Position numbers and translations under genes: made by a program. Below, one piece after another: positions 5,072 to 11,575 of a stretch of 12,426 nucleotides of DNA. Where the stretch lies: assembly GCA_030618675.1 (NCBI GenBank), contig JAUXCV010000024.1, forward strand, positions 1 through 12,426, read 5' to 3'. Origin of the DNA: Acidimicrobiia bacterium (lineage in GTDB: Bacteria; Actinomycetota; Acidimicrobiia; Spongiisociales; UBA5794). The stretch's first letter is position 1. Every line of letters begins with the position of its first letter. A model generated the notes under the pieces. That model had not been told where the DNA came from. It saw only the letters and a program-made list of their open reading frames with translations, and made no database searches.

Positions 5072-7795
5072 TCAGAACTGGTTGTCGCTCGTGTTGAGGA
5101 GCCAGCCTCCGAAGCGGGTGCCGTTGGGAGCCATCATCGGGACATCGAACGTCGTCCCATTCAGTGCGAGGATTCCGATGCCCCACGGACTCTCCACCAG
5201 AATGTTCGCCCGTCCGTTTCCCGTTAGGTCCTCGAAGCGCCTGAAGTGATTGTCGGTCGTGTTGAGGAGCCAGCCTTCAAATCGGGTGCCGTTGGGGGCC
5301 AGCATGGCGCTGTTCATGGTGTCGTCGGTCAACTCGAGCACACCGATGCCCCACGGACTGGAGATCAGCAGTTCGGCGTCGCCGTCACCATCAAAGTCGG
5401 CTGCTGCCCAGATCCTGTTGTCGAAGGTGTTGAGCAGCCAGCCACCGAAGCGCGTCCCGTTGCGGGCCATCACCGGAGCGGCGAGCGTGCTCCCCGATAG
5501 TTCGAGCATACCAAGCCCCCACGGACTGCCGACGATCATCTCCGCCTTACCGTCACCATCGAAGTCACCGACCGGACCGAACCAGTTGTCGGCGGTGTTC
5601 AGCAGCCAGCCGCCGAAGCGCGTCCCGTTGCGGGCCATCATCGGTGCAGTGATGGTGGAACCGGACAACTTGAGCATCCCGAATCCCCATGGGCTTTGCA
5701 CGAGCATCTCTGCTTTGCCGTCGCCGTCGAAGTCACCGACGGGACCAAAGCGATTGTCGGCAGTGTTCAGCAGCCACCCACCGAATCGCGTCCCGTTGCG
5801 GGCGATCATCGATGTTGTGAAGGTGTCACCCGTCAGTTTGAGGATCGATATGCCCCAGGGACTCCGCACGACGATCTCCGCTCTGCCGTCGCCGTCGAAG
5901 TCACCGACGGGACCAAAGCGATTGTCGGCAGTGTTCAAGAGCCACCCGCCGAAGCGGGTGCCATTCGGTTTGAGCATCGAAGCGGTGTATGTGCCCCCGG
6001 CGACGTTCAGGACGCCGACGCCCCACGGGCTGGTCACGAACAGCTCTGATCGACCATCCCCGTCGAAGTCACCCATGAGGGGAAACCGGTTGTCGGCCGT
6101 GTTGAGACGCCAGCCATTGAATCGACTGCCGTTGGGTGCCGCAGCCGGCAAGGAGAGGTTGCCGGCGCCGTACTTCAAGGTCCCGATCCCCCACGGGCTC
6201 GAGACCGGGATCTCCGCGATGCCGTCTCCGTCGTGATCGGTATCCAGCACGCCGTTCGACGTCAGGGACTGCATCGCGCGGATGACGGCGCGAAACGCGT
6301 CGACGCGACCGTAGCCGTAGTCGAGGTTGTGACCCGTCCAGTCGTACGTGACTCCACCGATCTTGTCACACGTCCCGCACATGACTTGGCGGACGTCGCG
6401 AGCGGTGAGATCGGGGTTGATGCTCAGCAAGAGCGCACCCACGCCAGCCGACAGCGGAGCCGCGAAGCTGGTTCCGGTATCCGTCCGCGTGCCACCGCCG
6501 GCAGCGATGCTGACCACGTTGACGCCGGGGGCAAGGAAGTCGAGTTCCGCGCCCCGAGCACTGTTGCCCTCGGTGTCGTTACGACGCGATCTTCCAACCG
6601 CGATCACGTCGGGATGAGAGACAACTTCATCCTTCGCGATGTCGACGTTGCTCCCGTTGCTGCTGGCCCAGAAAACGGCCGTGCCTCGGCCTTTGCGGCC
6701 CTGGCCGGCTGCGAAGACGATGGCGTTCTCCAGGACTGCCGTCAGCGCCCAGTTCGCGCCGTTCGGTCCGAGGCTGGACACGATGATATCTGCGCCCGCC
6801 GCAGGATCAGCGCCGGCGATCTCCATACTCGGATTCGCCGCATAGGCAACGGCCCGCGCCAGCGTCGCCTGCGTTCCCACCTGATCACCGCGAGTGGCCA
6901 CCAGCATCAACTCAGCCTCCGGTGCCGACCCGCATCCGTCGACGCCGTTGTTGTGGCGCGCTGCCGCCATTCCTGCGCAGAACGTTCCGTGGTCGTTGTT
7001 CGGGTAGGACGTCAGGGTCTGCTGGTAGTTCCCGGCGTTGTCGAAGAACCCGGACTCGCCAACGATCCCAGCAGACAGGTCGCTGTGAGTGACGTCGAAG
7101 CCATTGTCGATGACCGCGACTCGTGTGCCGGCCCCTCGGGTGAAGTCCCACGCATCCTCGGCCGATATGTCGGCCCCGGCCACGCCGCCACCACCGCCGG
7201 TGTTGTTGAGATGCCACTGCAGCCCGTATGTGGGATCGGTGGGTGTGAACCGCTGACCGATGTACTCCACGAACGTGGGTTCCGCGAAGAGCGTGACCTC
7301 GTTCTCCTGCAGTGAATTGGCGACCTCGAGGAGATCAGCTCCGGCGGAGATCTCCGCTTCGAACTGGTTGGGAGCGAAACGTAGTTCGCGAACAATCGTC
7401 AGACCCGCCTCGACGAGCCTGTCTCGCGCCTCCTCCTCAGACAGCTCCGGGTTGAGCTGCACAATGAGCGTCTGCGTTCCGATCAGGACATGCCCATCTT
7501 CGAGTTGGTAGACCGAATTGATGTCGGCTACCTGATCGGGCATGTCTCGGGTAGCCCGGGCCGACTCAGTGGCGCCGCCCGATCGAACAAAGATCCAGCC
7601 CGAATCCGACAGCGCCTTCGCCTCTTCTTCCTCGATCTCCAGAAGGGGTTGCGCAACGCGTTCGCCGGTCGCCGGTTCACCGAAGATGTCGCCGTCGACG
7701 AGCGGTCGGATGCTCTCGTCTATCTGGACGGCCAACACCTCCTCGACCTGTGTAACGGGAACTCGCGCCCCGCGCCGGTAGAAGTAGCGTTCCAT
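5072..7795 (-). CDS. Subtilisin-family (S8) serine peptidase with seven-repeat FG-GAP-like propeller
   Basis: The full S8 triad is present, numbered from the ATG at 7795: Asp230 (VAVIDNGFDVTH), His269 (NNDHGTFCAGM) and Ser443 (GTSFAAPLSAG), with oxyanion Asn380 (WASSNGSN). Residues 1-180 form an I9-like pro-region, followed by the usual DPTYGLQWHLNNTG entry to the catalytic domain. Residues 520-907 are seven repeats of exactly 56 residues with DxDGDG calcium-loop motifs, SPWG and NGTRFGGWLLNTADN. No signal peptide is seen. I chose the ATG at 7795 because AGGGAGGA lies six bases upstream; an upstream in-frame start (7855) would fall inside the predicted promoter. The protein is 907 aa. A related peptidase gene of a different class follows 191 bp downstream. 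Calcium-binding repeats suggest work outside the cytoplasm, but the export route is not apparent. Confidence 0.93.
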   Translation of the reverse strand: MERYFYRRGARVPVTQVEEVLAVQIDESIRPLVDGDIFGEPATGERVAQPLLEIEEEEAKALSDSGWIFVRSGGATESARATRDMPDQVADINSVYQLEDGHVLIGTQTLIVQLNPELSEEEARDRLVEAGLTIVRELRFAPNQFEAEISAGADLLEVANSLQENEVTLFAEPTFVEYIGQRFTPTDPTYGLQWHLNNTGGGGGVAGADISAEDAWDFTRGAGTRVAVIDNGFDVTHSDLSAGIVGESGFFDNAGNYQQTLTSYPNNDHGTFCAGMAAARHNNGVDGCGSAPEAELMLVATRGDQVGTQATLARAVAYAANPSMEIAGADPAAGADIIVSSLGPNGANWALTAVLENAIVFAAGQGRKGRGTAVFWASSNGSNVDIAKDEVVSHPDVIAVGRSRRNDTEGNSARGAELDFLAPGVNVVSIAAGGGTRTDTGTSFAAPLSAGVGALLLSINPDLTARDVRQVMCGTCDKIGGVTYDWTGHNLDYGYGRVDAFRAVIRAMQSLTSNGVLDTDHDGDGIAEIPVSSPWGIGTLKYGAGNLSLPAAAPNGSRFNGWRLNTADNRFPLMGDFDGDGRSELFVTSPWGVGVLNVAGGTYTASMLKPNGTRFGGWLLNTADNRFGPVGDFDGDGRAEIVVRSPWGISILKLTGDTFTTSMIARNGTRFGGWLLNTADNRFGPVGDFDGDGKAEMLVQSPWGFGMLKLSGSTITAPMMARNGTRFGGWLLNTADNWFGPVGDFDGDGKAEMIVGSPWGLGMLELSGSTLAAPVMARNGTRFGGWLLNTFDNRIWAAADFDGDGDAELLISSPWGIGVLELTDDTMNSAMLAPNGTRFEGWLLNTTDNHFRRFEDLTGNGRANILVESPWGIGILALNGTTFDVPMMAPNGTRFGGWLLNTSDNQF
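5075..6238 (-). repeat. Seven 168-bp in-frame repeats (FG-GAP-like propeller blades)
   Basis: The repeats code for residues 520-907 of the subtilase and keep an exact 56-codon register over all seven units; the last stops four codons short. Each unit reads DxDGDG, then SPWG(I/V/F/L), a variable strand, then NGTRFGGWLLNTADNRF or a variant. DNA similarity is high: 5716-5769 and 5884-5937 are identical over 54 bases, 168 bases apart. Seven DxDGDG blades suggest an integrin-alpha-like propeller that binds calcium. The last unit has DLTGNG in place of DFDGDG, and the fifth ends in RIWAAA, so the outer units have diverged more than the central ones. Confidence 0.85.
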
Positions 7796-7826
7796 GGCGA
7801 TTCCTCCCTGGTTGACGCCTGTGGTC

Positions 7827-7855
7827 AGCGTACTCCCGCCGCTTTGGAGCAACAA
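7827..7855 (-). promoter_or_regulatory. Possible promoter for the subtilase gene
   Basis: On the minus strand TTGTTG (7850-7855) and TACGCT (7827-7832) are separated by 17 bases. The -10 fits TAnnnT and the -35 keeps the TTG core. The implied start near 7820 gives a leader of about 25 bases with the AGGGAGGA ribosome-binding site at 7802-7808. This geometry nearly mirrors the element upstream of the cysteine peptidase. Confidence 0.35.
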
Positions 7856-8039
7856 GGGGTTGTTGCGCTCGGCCGCGAAGGCCGGCTTGGGGACAATGCA
7901 GACGCTGTCCGCCGCTCAGTGTTCGGCCACCCATCGGCGTCGGTCTCGGCGCCGGGGAGCGTTCCAGCGTCACGCGGTGCGCCGGATCCGTTGCTCAACC
8001 GTTGATGAGTCTCCCCGGCACCAACGCGATCGTCGAGCG

Positions 8040-8268
8040 TGCCATGACCGGCTTGCAGCCACCGGTCGCTCCGGCGTGCCCAATTCCTGCGACACCGCGT
8101 TCCGTGATGGAGCCAAAGCCACCTATGTCGAGGCGATGGGCAACGCCGACACAACGACGTCGACGGGTGAACCCCTTCGAAACCCAGCCGCTCGCTACCG
8201 AACACAGCGCAGCCACAAGACGTCGGACCACTATCCGCTGCGGGTGGAGTTCAGAACCGACTTGAGCG
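8040..8268 (+). pseudogene. Possible remnant of an endonuclease/exonuclease/phosphatase-like C-terminus
   Basis: The plus frame in phase with position 8040 reads sensibly through CDTAFRDGAKATYVEAMGN and GEPLRNPAARYRTQ. It reaches KTSDHYPLRVEFRTDLSV near 8215-8268, with mostly G or C at third positions. SDHYP-hydrophobic is the usual C-terminal signature of EEP-fold nucleases and phosphatases, where the Asp-His pair is catalytic. The frame carries on over the 3' end of the convergent patatin gene to a stop at 8337-8339. Upstream sequence needed for the rest of an EEP domain (about 200 residues) is occupied by the subtilase on the other strand. If real, this is a truncated or frameshifted leftover. 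Short-motif chance similarity is a serious alternative. Confidence 0.25.
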
Positions 8269-9267
8269 TCACCCCGATCGGTAGGTTGTTTTGTACTCGT
8301 CGAAGTCCCAGTTCTCGAGAAATCCGGTGGCGGCGGTGACACCGGATTCGTGCAGTTGGTCCTGTGTAGCCTTGTCGAGGTCGAAATCGGTTGCTTTCAC
8401 GCCGAACGTGTCCACGAAGATGGTGCGGGCTTGGATGTCAGGCTTGTCGATGTACATGGCGTCCCGGAAGCTGGTCATTGTGCCGATCATCGCCCGGGTC
8501 AACTCCGCGGGAGTGGAGACATCCTTGGGGAAACTCTCACACAGCGCCCCTGGTCTGCTCGACAGCTTGATCCCAAACGTGGGCCACCGTGGTGGTTGAC
8601 CGTCGCGACGATCGAAGGCATCGACGGGGAAGTTGGACAACATCCCGCCATCCACGAGCACGGACTTGACCTTCTTGGCCCGGCCGTCTTTGACGCGTTT
8701 GTACTCCAGCTTGGCGGGCTCGAAGAAGAACGGGATCGACATCGATCCGCGAACAGCATCAGCAATGCGTTGCTCACCGGCGTCCAACCCGTAGATCCGC
8801 TGGTAATCCCACGGGAATCGCACAAGCCGTCCCAATGAGACGTCGGACACGTTCACGACAAGTCGATAGCGTTCATCCGGCTCCAGAGCGCTGTCGGGAT
8901 CAGGTGGCAACACAAGATCGGAGAAGGTATCGACGTCGCCCAACACGTCATCGAGCCACGTACGCAGGTACTCGCCCTCATAGATGCCGTCATCGACCAA
9001 CAGCGACAGGATCTTGCCGCCCGGCAGTTTGTCGAGCCACGACTCGTCCTGGAACCGCGAATAGTCGGTGGCCTCCATGATGTCACGCATCTCCTGGGCA
9101 GACTTGCCGGCAGCAACCAACGCCCCCACGATCGCACCGGCCGAAGTGCCGGCCACTCGTTGAACCACGTAGCCTGCATCCATCAACACCGACAGGGCAC
9201 CCACCAAGGCAATACCCTTCACACCGCCACCCTCAAGCACCACGTCAACGTTTCGACTGTCACCCAT
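8269..9267 (-). CDS. Patatin-like phospholipase (acyl hydrolase)
   Basis: The 332-aa protein carries the complete patatin signature. The Gly-rich oxyanion loop is EGGGVKGIALVGAL at residues 12-25. The nucleophile elbow is GTSAG with Ser42, and the dyad Asp206 lies in VDGGMLSNFP. Such enzymes use a Ser-Asp dyad to release fatty acids from membrane lipids. The length fits a single-domain bacterial patatin; there is no signal peptide or membrane span, so it is probably cytoplasmic or delivered by another route. The ATG at 9267 is preferred to an in-frame TTG at 9282 because GGGAGAGG lies five bases before the ATG. A TAGGGT -10-like box occurs at 9304-9309 without a good -35. It is in the same orientation as the two peptidases but separated from them by 473 bp, so co-transcription is uncertain. 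Confidence 0.92.
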   Translation of the reverse strand: MGDSRNVDVVLEGGGVKGIALVGALSVLMDAGYVVQRVAGTSAGAIVGALVAAGKSAQEMRDIMEATDYSRFQDESWLDKLPGGKILSLLVDDGIYEGEYLRTWLDDVLGDVDTFSDLVLPPDPDSALEPDERYRLVVNVSDVSLGRLVRFPWDYQRIYGLDAGEQRIADAVRGSMSIPFFFEPAKLEYKRVKDGRAKKVKSVLVDGGMLSNFPVDAFDRRDGQPPRWPTFGIKLSSRPGALCESFPKDVSTPAELTRAMIGTMTSFRDAMYIDKPDIQARTIFVDTFGVKATDFDLDKATQDQLHESGVTAATGFLENWDFDEYKTTYRSG

Positions 9268-9505
9268 GACAACCTCTCCCAATTCATCCGCTCCCCTCCC
9301 ACAACCCTACCCGTCGAGATCAGGGGTCGTCGTGCCGTACGGGCTCCCGTCTTGTGGGCACTCCTGGGGATTGAAGCAGTGATCTCTGTCGTGTCGAGCC
9401 TGATTGGGGCTACGCCCTGGCCTAGCGTCTCGTGAGAAAGCCTTGTGTGGCAACACTTTCGTTGCTCACGGTTGTTCGTCGTTTCGCGTCGTTTCTCGGT
9501 TGCGT

Positions 9506-9525
9506 GTGGGGTTTTGTGGGGTTTT
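9506..9525 (+). repeat. Perfect tandem duplication of a 10-bp GTGGGGTTTT unit
   Basis: Two back-to-back copies of GTGGGGTTTT occupy 9506-9515 and 9516-9525. Just upstream a 9-base unit CGTCGTTTC occurs at 9477-9485 and again at 9487-9495. Both sit in a T-rich patch unlike the surrounding GC-rich DNA. Their function is unknown; they may be replication-slippage products or part of a control region. Confidence 0.6.
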
Positions 9526-9967
9526 CAGTGGATCACTCAGCGACCCGTCCCCCAACTTCGGCCACGGCGCACTCCGGCGCCACCGCACCGCGGGTCCCAT
9601 CCCAGTGTGGAGGTTTCTGCGAACTCAGCCCGGATCGTCCGATGTACCGCCGACACCGCGAGGTACGAGCCAGCACGCACCAACTGAACCACCATGGCGG
9701 TCAGACGGCGACGAGACGCCTGCTACGTGCGACCGGCGGCGGCGACTCGCCCAAGTACGTCTCGGGGAAGCGCTCGCCGAACATCATGTGCCCTCTGAGG
9801 GGATCACCGCATCTCGCGTACATCATCGAGACCGGCACCGACTCCGACCGACTCCGCACCACCCAAGACCGGAACACCGCCCGCTGACCCCAACCCGCCA
9901 CCACTCTCCGTTGCGAGACACATGCCAAGTGGGACCAAATCAAGTTGACATTGCCAACCCCTTGTTG

Positions 9968-9996
9968 CCTCTCCAAAGGAGAGGGGTCAGCCCCTC
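9968..9996 (-). terminator. Overlapping hairpins, possible terminator of the DUF1254/DUF1214 gene
   Basis: Two perfect inverted repeats share one arm. CCTCTCC-AAA-GGAGAGG occupies 9968-9984 (seven-base-pair stem, three-base loop). GAGGGG-TCAG-CCCCTC occupies 9981-9996 (six-base-pair stem, four-base loop). On the minus strand the second hairpin forms first and is followed by TCCTTTGG, a weak T-containing tail. It lies about 80 bases after the stop at 10079, so it could end that transcript. Because the two stems compete for the same bases, an attenuator-like switch is conceivable, but nothing shows one. Confidence 0.4.
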
Positions 9997-10078
9997 CCAG
10001 CCGGTTATGGGCCGAATGGCCAGGTCGATTGGCCCGCGCTCAGAAGTCGCGTCTCGGCACCTATCCATTGTCCCGGGA

Positions 10079-11428
10079 TCATACTCGGATTACCGCAGGG
10101 GGTGTCCACGTGGAGTCAAGGGCATCTTCCTTGGGCCAGTACATACGCAGGACCAGGTAGAACGAGCCGTCCGGAGCTGGAAGCCAGTTCGCACGACCTT
10201 CGGTCGTGTCGGGCTCATCGTGCTGGATGAACAGCGTGAGCGATCCGTCCTCACCGAACACCAGTCCTTGAGTTGTCGAGTTGATCAGGTACCGGTCGAT
10301 CGGGTTGTCCACCAGGTATCCAGCGGTCCCGTCATAGGAGGTGTCGTACATGGTGACGGACCAGAAAGCATGGACAGGAGGAAGACTCGCGAACGTCATC
10401 ATGTACTTCTGCGAGCCGTCGAACGGTGCGTCGTCGGCGTCCTCTCTGGCCGATGGATAGAAGGCTTCGATCTTGTCGTTTCCACCCCATCCGCCCATGG
10501 CCGCGGCAGCGCGAAGCAGGTAGTCGCCTGCGTAGAAGCCGCGGTCACCAAACGGGTCGGTTTGGGACCACCCGTTGACCATCTCCTGATTCCCGATCTC
10601 TGCCGCGATTCTCTCCCGTGCCCTGTCTACTCCAGAACGCAAGGCGTACCGTGTCGCATCGTCGAGAGCGTCGCTGTCGAATTCGACGTTTGGTCCAATC
10701 CCGATTCGAGAGAATCGCTCCATGATTCTGATCTCGTCGGGGTGGGTTGGCTGACACAAGGGCAATAACGCGTTCACGTAGCCGATGAACTGCTCATCCC
10801 GTGAAGCCGGGTCATCCCAAACCGGCCAGTCGAAGGGGAGAGCTTGCAGAGCCGTCCCACCCTTGAACTCCGAAAGCGAACGCAGTTCGTATTGACCCAT
10901 GACCCGATCGAGGGCCTCGACGTCATCAGGTCCGAGTAGCTGCGAACGCCCGAGCAGGAATACCAGGTCTGTCTCGAAGCGAAGCACGTCTGTGATTCCG
11001 TCGGGCACATCGCCCGCCCACTGCGGACCGGCAATCAGATAGGAACCGGCTTCCGAACCCGTCGCACGAGACCCCACGAAATGCTCGTTCATCCCGAACA
11101 GGTCCTCGAACTGCAACACGTAGTAGCGATCACTGACCGCTGGTACCGAAACCACCATCGGCTCAGCACGGAGATCCAGAGCAGCGAACGAGTACGGCGT
11201 GTCGGCGTTCGGTGTTATGACATCCTTGAACGTGTGATCCAACGTCACCGCCTCGCCCCCAAGCGTGTTCATAGGACGAACGTACGACGGCAGCGACGGC
11301 ACCAGAAACGAACCAAACGCGAACCTGTATCCCATCAGCATCGGGAAGAAGAACACATAGGCTTCTTCAGCGATAGCCGCAATTGCCTCTGCACCCTGGC
11401 CGGAAGTAGGAGTTTGCCCGTTCGCCAT
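10079..11428 (-). CDS. DUF1254/DUF1214 domain protein
   Basis: The 449-aa protein matches the two-domain DUF1254-DUF1214 layout. The N-terminal half has the hallmark ITPNADTPYS (71-80) and VPAVSDRYYVLQFEDLFG (95-112). The C-terminal half has FWSVTMYD (355-362), NPIDRYLI and NWLPAPDGSFYLVLRMYWP (414-432). The length is typical. Members are widespread in bacteria and of unknown biochemical role; many are exported, but this one has no clear signal peptide, only a moderately hydrophobic stretch at 24-44. The ATG at 11428 has GAGAGGA at 11433-11439, a good spacing. It is divergent from the cyclase gene across 147 bp and appears to be a single-gene transcript, with hairpins downstream at 9968-9996. 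Confidence 0.9.
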   Translation of the reverse strand: MANGQTPTSGQGAEAIAAIAEEAYVFFFPMLMGYRFAFGSFLVPSLPSYVRPMNTLGGEAVTLDHTFKDVITPNADTPYSFAALDLRAEPMVVSVPAVSDRYYVLQFEDLFGMNEHFVGSRATGSEAGSYLIAGPQWAGDVPDGITDVLRFETDLVFLLGRSQLLGPDDVEALDRVMGQYELRSLSEFKGGTALQALPFDWPVWDDPASRDEQFIGYVNALLPLCQPTHPDEIRIMERFSRIGIGPNVEFDSDALDDATRYALRSGVDRARERIAAEIGNQEMVNGWSQTDPFGDRGFYAGDYLLRAAAAMGGWGGNDKIEAFYPSAREDADDAPFDGSQKYMMTFASLPPVHAFWSVTMYDTSYDGTAGYLVDNPIDRYLINSTTQGLVFGEDGSLTLFIQHDEPDTTEGRANWLPAPDGSFYLVLRMYWPKEDALDSTWTPPAVIRV

Positions 11429-11575
11429 GGCTTCCTCTCATTGCGTCCCGCCATCGTACGATTGATACCCGCTCTGAGCCGAATCGACGTTGCCAGACGA
11501 GCGGAACCACCCCCACACACCCGCCCATATCGAAGCACCTATGGGTGGCCGGGCGCTCCTGTATGCTCGGAGGTG
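11429..11575. promoter_or_regulatory. Divergent promoter region between DUF1254 protein and cyclase
   Basis: These 147 bp must drive both outward genes. On the plus strand TATGCT (11562-11567) fits TAnnnT and ends eight bases before the cyclase ATG, which would make that message nearly leaderless. On the minus strand TACGAT lies upstream of the DUF1254 gene (complement of ATCGTA at 11454-11459) but has no good -35. No clear operator palindrome was found. Confidence 0.35.

Larger units (their letters stand above)
7796..8268. other. 473-bp region without a confident gene
   Basis: Between the subtilase start and the patatin stop no frame has both a start with a ribosome-binding site and a recognisable full domain. 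It holds the possible subtilase promoter at its left end and, in its right half, a plus-strand frame with coding-like codon use and an SDHYP motif, listed separately. Minus-strand frames here are short or Arg/Ser-rich. No RNA gene or strong terminator was seen. Confidence 0.5.
9268..10078. other. 811-bp region without a confident gene
   Basis: This is the longest gene-poor stretch. Its left part should contain the patatin promoter. The part at 9440-9530 is unusually T-rich on the plus strand and holds short tandem repeats. The right end holds overlapping hairpins. A plus frame at 9432-9887 (GTG start, 151 codons) has high third-position GC in its second half, including KYVSGKRSPNIMCPLRG and AYIIETGTDSDRLR. 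It lacks a ribosome-binding site and any recognised domain, and its first half is low-complexity. I do not call it, but it could be a degraded gene. No tRNA, integrase or insertion-sequence end was recognised. Confidence 0.5.

Noticed and set aside
3735..5249. Plus-strand open frame of 504 codons
   Set aside because: Antisense to the cysteine peptidase and the subtilase C-terminus; Arg-rich translation without domain features, a by-product of high GC.
5250..6236. Plus-strand open frame of 328 codons with internal repeats
   Set aside because: The repeats are the complement of the subtilase propeller units; no start signal.
5075..6238. CRISPR-like or satellite repeat array
   Set aside because: The 168-bp units are in-frame, code for a conserved 56-residue motif and have no spacer structure.
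7796..7855. Upstream start for the subtilase (20 extra residues)
   Set aside because: The ATG at 7795 has an excellent ribosome-binding site, and the longer start would lie inside the predicted -35/-10.
9268..9282. TTG start for the patatin (five extra residues)
   Set aside because: The GGGAGAGG ribosome-binding site lies inside this extension and serves the ATG at 9267.
9506..9525. Telomere-like GGGGTTTT repeat
   Set aside because: Only two copies, internal to the window, with no terminal structure.
9404..10768. Long plus-strand open frame of 454 codons
   Set aside because: Its right half is antisense to the well-supported DUF1254/DUF1214 gene; the translation is Arg/Pro/His-rich and resembles no domain.
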